From Acetobacteraceae bacterium (GTDB lineage Bacteria > Pseudomonadota > Alphaproteobacteria > Acetobacterales > Acetobacteraceae): 6,700 nucleotides of DNA. The DNA lies in contig JACMOQ010000296.1 in NCBI GenBank assembly GCA_014377905.1, positions 1-6,700 on the forward strand, given 5' to 3'. Under the pieces are notes generated by a model. That model saw only the letters and a list, made by a program, of their open reading frames with translations. It did not search any database and was not told where the DNA came from. Numbering within the stretch: the stretch's first letter is position 1; each line of letters begins with the position of its first letter. Shown piece by piece: positions 1 through 6,493 of the stretch. A program made the position numbers and the translations under genes.

Positions 1-804
1 CAGGGCTGAACCCGCGTTGCGGACCGCGGCGATATCGATCGGCATTGGCTGGCCCACCTCGTAAAGGAATGCCGTGGCGCCGCTGTCGGCGCCTGCCTGC
101 CGGCCTTCACTTCGTCCGAATTCGAGAAAATGCCGCAATGGCGCCGCCCGGGATGTCGCAACATCGGGATAGCGCGCCCAATACAGCGCCGGATCGAACC
201 GGGTTCCCGGGGTGCGACCCTCCGGATCCCCGATCAGCACGAAATGACGAAACGCCTGATAGGGATCGGTCGGAACATCGATATTATGCTGGATGTACCA
301 CGCGAGGTCGAGGAACGGGTTCGGGTTGCGGCCCTGCTGCAGGCCTTGCAGAATAAAATGCCGTAGTTGTCCATTGGCCGGCGCCTCTGTTCCCAGGCTA
401 TCCTGATACCAGCTCGGATCGAAATACGGGCTAGACGCCGCAAGGTCGTATTCCAGTGCGTCCAGCAACCCGTCCGTCGACGGCGGATCACCCAGCAGCA
501 ACGGATCATGCGCTGCCATGGTGCGGGGGTGAATCAACGGGTGGGGGGACCGTAGCTCGCTGATACCATACTCAAGAAAATGCAAAAGCGGGTCGGCACC
601 GGCATCGCGAATGTCGGGATAGAGCGCGAGGTAGTAGGCAGCATCGAAATAAACCGACAAAACCGGGCGGTCCGGGATGGGGATCGCCAGATAGCGCCCA
701 ACGGTCGACAGGTCGGCCCGCCCGTCACCAAGCGCTGCCCGGTACAGTGCTTCGTCAACAAAAGGCGAGCAGAGCAGCCGGTGCATCTGAAGGAACGCGT
801 TCAT
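1..804 (-). CDS. YPD-repeat protein, 3' end outside window (possible glycosyltransferase N-terminal region)
   Basis: An open frame of 268 codons runs from ATG at 804 off the left edge with no stop; an in-frame TAG at 822-820 limits the start. The visible part is a series of degenerate repeats of about 36 residues: residues 53-89 (FDAAYYLALYPDI, then HFLEYG), 128-163 (FDPSWY, HFILQG, QGR), 164-202 (AWYIQHNIDV, HFVLIG, EGR) and 203-238 (FDPALYWARYPDV, HFLEFGRSEGR), with a poor copy near residue 15. No signal peptide or catalytic domain is visible in this portion. From memory, such repeats occur N-terminal to glycosyltransferases or in secreted calcium-binding proteins of alphaproteobacteria, so a surface-polysaccharide role is an inference. 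It follows a smaller protein with the same repeat by 34 bases and is probably cotranscribed with it. Confidence is high that it is coding, low for function. Confidence 0.85.
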   Translation of the reverse strand, partial: MNAFLQMHRLLCSPFVDEALYRAALGDGRADLSTVGRYLAIPIPDRPVLSVYFDAAYYLALYPDIRDAGADPLLHFLEYGISELRSPHPLIHPRTMAAHDPLLLGDPPSTDGLLDALEYDLAASSPYFDPSWYQDSLGTEAPANGQLRHFILQGLQQGRNPNPFLDLAWYIQHNIDVPTDPYQAFRHFVLIGDPEGRTPGTRFDPALYWARYPDVATSRAAPLRHFLEFGRSEGRQAGADSGATAFLYEVGQPMPIDIAAVRNAGSAL

Positions 805-838
805 GGCGACTTTTCCAACCTATCGGCGCATCGCGCCC

Positions 839-1339
839 TCAGCTGCGGCCGGTTTCGTCGCGCAAGACGGCCATCCAATTATCGATGGATTGGCGCACGG
901 CCGCATTGGGCACCCGCCCTTCGGCCGCACCGGCGCGCATATAGTGCTCCGCGCCATTTTCGACATCGCCAGCTGCCACCGCCTTGCCGACATCCTTGTA
1001 GGTCGCCAAGTAGAAACCCTCATCAATTTCGGGTGTATACCCGATCCGGCCCTCAAGGTAGCCGGAGTCAAGAAAATGCTGGTGCAGATTGGGAATCTTG
1101 CCGGCGGCATAGGCGTCGGCGATATCAGGATAATTTTCCATGTAAAATTCTTCCGAAAACGGAAGCGTGGCCGCGACGGTTTGCAACATCAGCCGCAGCA
1201 GCCGTGCATCAATGGCGATTTTGGACTTGCTCGAAAGCCTCTCACGATTGATCCGCAGCGATTGCAGAATGAGGTCGATGTGGGGAAAATATTGTGTCGA
1301 GCTCACCCGAGTCTCCGTTTCAGTCTGCTGCGTGTTCAT
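839..1339 (-). CDS. Small YPD-repeat protein, 166 residues
   Basis: This protein has a polar N-terminus (residues 1-17), a region of about 40 residues that looks helical, then two copies of an aromatic repeat. The first is residues 61-101 (FSEEFYMENYPDI, HFLDSGYLEGR). The second is residues 105-145 (IDEGFYLATYKDV, HYMRAGAAEGR), in which YPD has become YKD. No signal peptide, membrane helix or catalytic motif is visible. The start is uncertain: ATG 1339 is chosen because the sequence after it looks like a normal polar N-terminus, but ATG 1357 and TTG 1381 are in frame and none has a strong Shine-Dalgarno sequence. It lies 34 bases upstream of a larger gene encoding the same repeat, so the two are probably one transcription unit. 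Function is unknown; a role linked to surface-glycan synthesis is only an inference from the repeat type. Confidence 0.8.
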   Translation of the reverse strand: MNTQQTETETRVSSTQYFPHIDLILQSLRINRERLSSKSKIAIDARLLRLMLQTVAATLPFSEEFYMENYPDIADAYAAGKIPNLHQHFLDSGYLEGRIGYTPEIDEGFYLATYKDVGKAVAAGDVENGAEHYMRAGAAEGRVPNAAVRQSIDNWMAVLRDETGRS

Positions 1340-1401
1340 CTTGCCGCGCGGATGCATAACTAACTTACGCGCTAACGGCAACTGATGTTACCGCGCAAAT
1401 C

Positions 1402-1407
1402 GTTATA
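1402..1407 (-). promoter_or_regulatory. Possible -10 element for the YPD-repeat genes
   Basis: On the minus strand TATAAC matches five of six bases of the sigma-70 -10 consensus. It lies just after the stop codon of the SDHAF4-like gene, and transcription would begin some 38-56 bases before the candidate start codons. I see no good -35 box 16-18 bases upstream, so this is weak. The whole gap between the two genes (roughly 1358-1413) is AT-rich compared with its surroundings and shows no clear terminator hairpin, so readthrough from the ccm operon is also possible. Confidence 0.25.
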
Positions 1408-1413
1408 AACCAA

Positions 1414-1560
1414 TTAGAAATCTGAGCAGCGGCCCTTATTTTCCCAATCCCCATAGCGGGTTGGCTCGGGGCCCGCCGGGCCGCCGATTTCACGCGGCAG
1501 CTTCGCTGGCTCAGCTGGCGGGACCGGGATTGCCGGCTGATCGGTCGTCGGTTCGGTCAT
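1414..1560 (-). CDS. Succinate dehydrogenase assembly factor 4 homologue (DUF1674), 48 residues
   Basis: This short gene encodes a protein with a Pro/Ala-rich N-terminal half (residues 1-21) and the family-defining C-terminus at residues 22-48, containing REIGGPAGPEPTRYGDWE and ending KGRCSDF. That tail is the hallmark of DUF1674, the bacterial relatives of yeast Sdh8 and human SDHAF4, which bind the flavinylated catalytic subunit of succinate dehydrogenase and help it assemble with the iron-sulfur subunit. The bacterial role is inferred from homology. The ATG at 1560 overlaps the TGA of ccmG by four bases (ATGA) and has an AGGAAG ribosome-binding site eight bases upstream within ccmG, so translation is probably coupled. 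The length is normal for short members of this family, and the protein looks soluble and cytoplasmic. Identification is strong because the conserved tail is complete. Confidence 0.93.
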   Translation of the reverse strand: MTEPTTDQPAIPVPPAEPAKLPREIGGPAGPEPTRYGDWENKGRCSDF

Positions 1561-2108
1561 GCTTCGTACTTCCTAATAAGGGGGAGTATTTGTTCTTCGA
1601 TCATCGCAGTCTGCAGTGGCCCGTTGATATGCCAACGCACATAGCCGTCACCATCGACCAGAAAGGTTTCCGGCACGTTGGCCACCCCCCAGTCATAGGC
1701 GATCCGGCCTGGCTCATCGATCGCGTTACGGGCATATGGGTTGCCTTCGCGTTCGAGAAACGCGAGCGCTGCCGGCACCTTGTCTTTGTAGGCGATCCCC
1801 CAGACGGTCACCTTCGCCGCTTTGAGTTGCAGAAGGACCGGCTGCTCAACGATGCACGGCTGCGACCATGATGCCCAGAAATGCACCAGCAACGGCTTGC
1901 CGCCGTTAAAAATATCGGTGGCCTGAATCCCTTCACCGCCCAGGCCGGGCAGGCGAAAGCCGGGAATGCGACGGCCACTGAGAATACTGGGCGTGCCGCG
2001 CATATTTGAACCCGCAAACATCGCCCGCCACGCGTACCAGCCGCCAAAGCCCGCACCGCCAAGCAGCGCAATCGGCACTGAAAACAGCATGGCTCGACGC
2101 AAATTCAT
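1557..2108 (-). CDS. ccmG: CcmG/DsbE-type thioredoxin-like protein with a Ser-substituted active site
   Basis: This 183-residue protein has a membrane anchor at residues 8-27 and a periplasmic thioredoxin fold. CcmG normally reduces the apocytochrome CXXC motif before haem attachment. Family landmarks are present: the strand KPLLVHFWASW leading into the active site (71-81), the VPETFLVD segment with the cis-proline (Pro146), and a length typical of CcmG. The active site, however, reads WSQPC: residue 82, expected to be the nucleophilic cysteine, is serine (codon TCG at 1865-1863), while Cys85 is kept. The protein should therefore be unable to do ordinary dithiol-disulfide exchange. The start ATG at 2108 has a GGGGG stretch upstream as a possible ribosome-binding site. 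It lies 92 bases after ccmE and overlaps the SDHAF4-like gene by ATGA. Family assignment is firm; activity is in doubt. Confidence 0.9.
   Translation of the reverse strand: MNLRRAMLFSVPIALLGGAGFGGWYAWRAMFAGSNMRGTPSILSGRRIPGFRLPGLGGEGIQATDIFNGGKPLLVHFWASWSQPCIVEQPVLLQLKAAKVTVWGIAYKDKVPAALAFLEREGNPYARNAIDEPGRIAYDWGVANVPETFLVDGDGYVRWHINGPLQTAMIEEQILPLIRKYEA
1569..1574 (-). promoter_or_regulatory. Ribosome-binding site of the SDHAF4-like gene
   Basis: AGGAAG on the minus strand lies eight bases before ATG 1560, inside the last codons of ccmG. It is one of the better Shine-Dalgarno sequences in the window and supports the short overlapping gene as translated. Confidence 0.6.
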
Positions 2109-2169
2109 CCTATGTGCCCCCGTGGCAATATCGTGGGGCGGTTGGCCCTCACGAGAACGTGATCTCTAC

Positions 2170-2196
2170 AGCGTATTCGGCTGGAGTGAAAACGCT
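2170..2196 (-). other. Imperfect hairpin in the ccmE-ccmG gap
   Basis: Arms AGCGT and ACGCT enclose a second complementary step (TTC/GAA) separated by a one-base mismatch, leaving a nine-base loop. No T-run follows on the minus strand, so it is not a simple intrinsic terminator; it could be an mRNA processing or stability element, or a remnant of an inserted repeat. The 92-base gap that holds it (2109-2200) contains no recognisable gene. Confidence 0.4.
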
Positions 2197-2200
2197 ATTG

Positions 2201-2707
2201 CTACGGTTTAGCAGGAACCGGCGTGGCGGGCCTGAAATCCATCGCAGGCTTGGCTGGGGGGGGCGCAGCCGGCGCCCATTGTCCAGCTTTTTTCAGCGCG
2301 TCGGACACCTCGGGTGGCATATAGGTCTCGTCATGTTTGGCGAGCACCTCGCTCGCCGCGATGTCACCGTCCGGCCGCAGCATGCCCAGCACCACCACCC
2401 CCTGGCCCTCGCGGAACAGATCCGGCAGCACCCCTGCATAATAGACAGTCGCCGCAGCCTTTCCATCGGTCACCCGGAATTGCATCACCGGCTTGCCATC
2501 CTGGCGGATCTGGCTGACGCTGCCCGGCTCGACCAACCCACCAATACGAAAACTGCGCCCGGCGCGCGGCGGCTTGCTGGCCAAGTCGGACGGGGCGACG
2601 AAAAATACCACATTGTCGCTTAGCGCGGTCAGGGTCAGCCCGACGCCTGCGCCTAGCCCGAACAAACACGAAATCAATACCACAAGGCGACGATGCTTGC
2701 GAGTCAT
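2201..2707 (-). CDS. ccmE: Cytochrome c maturation haem chaperone CcmE
   Basis: CcmE accepts haem from CcmC in the periplasm, holds it covalently on a histidine and hands it to the CcmF/H ligase. The 168-residue protein has an N-terminal membrane anchor (about residues 8-29) after a basic MTRKHRR start, then the OB-fold domain beginning near FRIGGLVEPGSV. The haem-binding motif LAKHDETYMP is intact, with His125 as attachment site and Tyr129 as the conserved tyrosine. The C-terminal tail (about 144-168) is rich in Pro and Ala, as is common in this family. The ATG at 2707 overlaps the ccmD stop by four bases (ATGA), indicating translational coupling. All expected functional residues are present; ccmF, which often follows ccmE, is missing here. 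Confidence 0.97.
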   Translation of the reverse strand: MTRKHRRLVVLISCLFGLGAGVGLTLTALSDNVVFFVAPSDLASKPPRAGRSFRIGGLVEPGSVSQIRQDGKPVMQFRVTDGKAAATVYYAGVLPDLFREGQGVVVLGMLRPDGDIAASEVLAKHDETYMPPEVSDALKKAGQWAPAAPPPAKPAMDFRPATPVPAKP

Positions 2708-2835
2708 TTGCGCGGATCGAGCGCTACAAGCCGCGCCCGTGCCGTTCGCAGCCGCCGCCAGGTGCTGAACACCAGGCCGCCGATCACCAGCGCGGTCAGC
2801 CCGTAGGCCGCAACGATATAGGGCAGATGGGTCAC
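2704..2835 (-). CDS. ccmD: Haem exporter small membrane protein CcmD
   Basis: CcmD is a small single-pass inner-membrane protein that helps release holo-CcmE from the CcmABC complex. The 43-residue product has a short start (MTHLPYIVAAYG), one hydrophobic helix at about residues 6-25 and a basic cytoplasmic tail with a cluster of arginines (WRRLRTARAR), which is the usual CcmD pattern. Translation is assigned to GTG at 2835, overlapping the ccmC stop as GTGA; the stop in turn overlaps the ccmE start as ATGA. Any longer version of this frame would extend into ccmC in a non-conserved frame and is unlikely. Position between ccmC and ccmE and the helix-plus-Arg pattern make the call secure despite low sequence conservation. 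Confidence 0.92.
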   Translation of the reverse strand: MTHLPYIVAAYGLTALVIGGLVFSTWRRLRTARARLVALDPRK

Positions 2836-3599
2836 CCGGCCTCCCGCGTGCGGGTCAGCAACAGCCCGCGGATGCGCCACTCCATCACCGCCGCCCGCAA
2901 CCGCGCCATCACCAGGGCGGCAAATCCCAGCGAGAACCCGGCCGCGCTGAGCAGCAGCGGCCACAAAATTCCCGGATCCATGCTGGCACTTCCGCTCAAT
3001 GTGATGCTGGCCGGCTGATGCAGCGTGTTCCACCAATCGACGGAAAACTTAATGATCGGCAAATTCACCACCCCCACCAGCGCCAGGATCGCCCCTGCGC
3101 GTTGCCCCCGTTCCGGATCGTCAAACGCCCGCACCAATGCGATATGCCCAAGATACAAAAAGAACAGCACTAGCACTGACGTCAGCCGCGCATCCCACAC
3201 CCACCAGGCGCCCCACATCGGCTTGCCCCAGATGCTGCCGGTGACCAACGCAAGCGCGGTGATCGCCGCGCCGACCGGGCTGATCTCGGCGGCGGCCAAA
3301 TCAGCCAGCTTATGGCGCCATACCAATGACAGTATCGAACAGATCGCCAGCCCGAAATAACCTGAACTCGCCAGCCACGCCGCAGGCACATGGATATAAA
3401 TGATCCGCATCGCATCATGCTGGAACCGGTCCCCCGGCGCGATGAACAGCCCCCAGCCCAGCCCGATCCCCACCAGCACCAGAGCAATCCCGGTCAGATA
3501 AGGCTGCACAACCGACGCCAGCCGCAGGAACCGGCCAGGATTGGCAAACCGATGCAGGATATGGCCGGGGCGAGGGGCGATGGCGGGGGGAAACTTCAC
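2832..3599 (-). CDS. ccmC: Haem ABC exporter permease CcmC
   Basis: CcmC is the inner-membrane haem handling protein that loads haem onto CcmE. Numbered from GTG 3599, the 255-residue product has six likely membrane helices and the tryptophan-rich WWD signature WGAWWVWDARLT (129-140). Both haem-ligand histidines appear to be present: His70 in IYIHVPAAW and His194 in WWNTLHQP. The frame stays open back to 3782, but that part overlaps the opposite-strand EVE gene and has no CcmC-like sequence. GTG 3599 is therefore preferred and gives the normal family length; it lacks a clear Shine-Dalgarno sequence, so a leaderless message or another start is possible. It is the first gene of the operon, with ccmD overlapping its stop codon. 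ccmA and ccmB, the usual partners, are not upstream. Confidence 0.95.
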   Translation of the reverse strand: MKFPPAIAPRPGHILHRFANPGRFLRLASVVQPYLTGIALVLVGIGLGWGLFIAPGDRFQHDAMRIIYIHVPAAWLASSGYFGLAICSILSLVWRHKLADLAAAEISPVGAAITALALVTGSIWGKPMWGAWWVWDARLTSVLVLFFLYLGHIALVRAFDDPERGQRAGAILALVGVVNLPIIKFSVDWWNTLHQPASITLSGSASMDPGILWPLLLSAAGFSLGFAALVMARLRAAVMEWRIRGLLLTRTREAG

Positions 3600-3605
3600 A
3601 AGCCC

Positions 3606-3634
3606 GCTATAGCGAAATCGGAGCCAGGTTTGAA
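3606..3634 (-). promoter_or_regulatory. Possible promoter of the ccmC-ccmD-ccmE-ccmG operon
   Basis: On the minus strand TTCAAA (3634-3629) and TATAGC (3611-3606) are separated by 17 bases, each matching four of six consensus positions. The -10 box ends six bases before GTG 3599, so transcription would begin at or beside the start codon, giving a leaderless message and explaining the missing ribosome-binding site. The match is modest and unproven. On the plus strand of the same 79-base spacer I see no convincing promoter for the divergent operon, only its ribosome-binding site AGGGAGG at 3664-3670. Confidence 0.3.
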
Positions 3635-3678
3635 GCCACCGCCGGCACGCGGTAAACACACTCAGGGAGGCCCGCAAA

Positions 3679-4101
3679 ATGGCATATTGGTTGGTAAAGT
3701 CCGAACCCGACGCATTCAGTTGGGCCCAGCAGGTCGCGAACCGGATCGAACCCTGGACCGGGGTGCGCAACCACATGGCCAAAAACTACCTCAAGGCCAT
3801 GGCAAAAGGCGACCGCGCCTTCTTCTACCACTCCAACATCGGCAAGGAGATCGTCGGCATTGTCGAAATCGCCCGTGCCCACTACCCAGACCCGACCATC
3901 GAGCCGGATGAGAAAGGCGACTGGGTCTGCGTCGACATGAAGGCCCTCCGCCCCTTCAAAACCCCAGTTACCCTCGCCACCCTGGAAGCCGATGCAGATT
4001 TCGCCGATCTCCCCCTGATCCGTATGTCGCGCCTGTCGGTGATGCCGATTTCGGAACCCCACTGGAAGGCAATCTGCAAACTCGGCGGCACAAGCCCGTG
4101 A
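3679..4101 (+). CDS. EVE-domain protein (THYN1-like)
   Basis: This 140-residue protein is a single EVE domain, a PUA-like fold thought to recognise modified bases in DNA or RNA. The family opening MAYWLVKSEPDAFSW is intact, followed by the WTGVRNHMAKNYLKAM segment (26-41), GDRAFFYHSN (44-53) and GIVEIA (60-65), and the later RMSRLSVMPI stretch (115-124). These motifs line the ligand pocket in related structures. It has no extra domain, in contrast to EVE fusions in restriction systems, so it belongs to the small stand-alone housekeeping-like branch; the exact ligand is unknown. A strong Shine-Dalgarno sequence (AGGGAGG) lies eight bases before ATG. Its stop overlaps the GTG start of the Rieske gene (GTGA), so the two are probably translated together. 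Confidence 0.95.
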   Translation: MAYWLVKSEPDAFSWAQQVANRIEPWTGVRNHMAKNYLKAMAKGDRAFFYHSNIGKEIVGIVEIARAHYPDPTIEPDEKGDWVCVDMKALRPFKTPVTLATLEADADFADLPLIRMSRLSVMPISEPHWKAICKLGGTSP

Positions 4102-4442
4102 AGCTGCGGGCGCTGTGCGAGGTCACCGAAATCGAAGACGGCGGCACGTTGGCCTTCCCACCGGCCGAGGGCGGTTTCCTCGGCCTGTTCGCACTGCGCC
4201 AGGGTGACCAAGTTCAGGTTTTCATCAATTCCTGCCCCCATATCGGCTTGGCGCTTGATTGGATGCCCAACCGCTTCCTGTCCACCGATGGCCGCCAGAT
4301 TGTCTGCGCCATGCACGGCGCCCGCTTCCGCCTGTCGGACGGGATGTGCGTTGAAGGCCCCTGCCTTGGCGACATGCTGGAAACCGTTATGATCCACATT
4401 AAGGACGGCACGCTTTACGTGCCCGAAAACGCCGGCCTCTAA
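4098..4442 (+). CDS. Small Rieske [2Fe-2S] protein
   Basis: This 114-residue protein contains one Rieske cluster-binding domain: CPHIG (Cys46, His48) and CAMHGARF (Cys70, His73), with 21 residues between the first histidine and second cysteine. That spacing is a little longer than in classical Rieske ferredoxins, with an insert rich in aromatic and polar residues (DWMPNRFLSTDGRQ), and resembles a group of small stand-alone Rieske proteins. No signal peptide, membrane helix or fused oxygenase domain is present, so a soluble cytoplasmic electron carrier is likely; its partner is not encoded nearby. The GTG start at 4098 overlaps the EVE stop codon by four bases. The acs start lies 18 bases downstream, so the three genes probably form an operon. 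The substrate or redox partner cannot be told from sequence. Confidence 0.93.
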   Translation: MKLRALCEVTEIEDGGTLAFPPAEGGFLGLFALRQGDQVQVFINSCPHIGLALDWMPNRFLSTDGRQIVCAMHGARFRLSDGMCVEGPCLGDMLETVMIHIKDGTLYVPENAGL

Positions 4443-4460
4443 GTTCCAGGGAAACTCCCA

Positions 4461-6392
<1,932 letters not shown>

Positions 6393-6398
6393 GGAAGT

Positions 6399-6429
6399 CC
6401 CGTTCCCGCGCCTTCGGGAAAGTGCCGGG
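6399..6429. repeat. REP-like palindromic intergenic repeat after acs
   Basis: An inner hairpin TTCCCG-cgcctt-CGGGAA (6403-6408 with 6415-6420) is flanked by outer arms CCCG and CGGG. On the minus strand the unit reads like the CACCC..CCCGAAGGCGCGGGAACGGG class of dispersed repeats common in proteobacterial gaps; its false translation includes TLTPALSRR, a known signature of such repeats. It may also slow or end acs transcription, although no T-run follows. The match to the repeat class is from memory. Confidence 0.5.
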
Positions 6430-6447
6430 GTAAGGGTGGCAGTCATA

Positions 6448-6469
6448 TTTGTTACGATATCGTAACAAA
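6448..6469. promoter_or_regulatory. Perfect 22-base palindrome, candidate operator
   Basis: Two 11-base arms, TTTGTTACGAT and its exact complement, meet at the centre without a spacer. The core has half-sites GTTAC and GTAAC. It is AT-rich inside a GC-rich gap. The shape fits a dimeric repressor site; the half-sites loosely recall Fur/Zur-family or TetR-family boxes, from memory only. It lacks a following T-run on the plus strand and is too AT-rich for a good terminator stem. Which gene it would control is unclear. Confidence 0.5.
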
Positions 6470-6491
6470 AAGGACGCAATTCTCCCCGTCC
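6467..6491 (-). terminator. Possible intrinsic terminator, minus strand
   Basis: On the minus strand, GGACG (6491-6487) pairs with CGTCC (6476-6472) around a ten-base loop and is followed at once by TTTTT (6471-6467). It lies two bases after the TAA of the minus-strand open frame entering from the right. The stem is short (five base pairs), so this is only modest evidence. Confidence 0.4.
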
Positions 6492-6493
6492 GC

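Noticed and set aside
580..1251. Plus-strand open frame of 223 codons
   Set aside because: It is an Arg/His/Pro-rich shadow of the two minus-strand repeat-protein genes.
2006..2623. Plus-strand open frame of 205 codons opposite ccmE and ccmG
   Set aside because: It is a shadow of two genes with clear homology and crosses their non-coding gap without any recognisable domain.
2836..3036. Extended version of ccmD beginning at 3036
   Set aside because: The added part lies in a different frame within conserved ccmC sequence; GTG 2835 with the GTGA overlap gives the normal CcmD length.
3630..3658. Plus-strand promoter TTGAAG-17-TAAACA for the EVE operon
   Set aside because: The -10 match is poor, and the start would fall within the ribosome-binding site, leaving almost no leader.
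3600..3782. N-terminal extension of ccmC to 3782
   Set aside because: It runs into the opposite-strand EVE gene and its start, has no CcmC similarity and would make the protein about 60 residues too long.
3679..4442. EVE gene as part of a defence or restriction system
   Set aside because: It is a stand-alone THYN1-like domain beside Rieske and acs genes, with no nuclease, helicase or methylase nearby.
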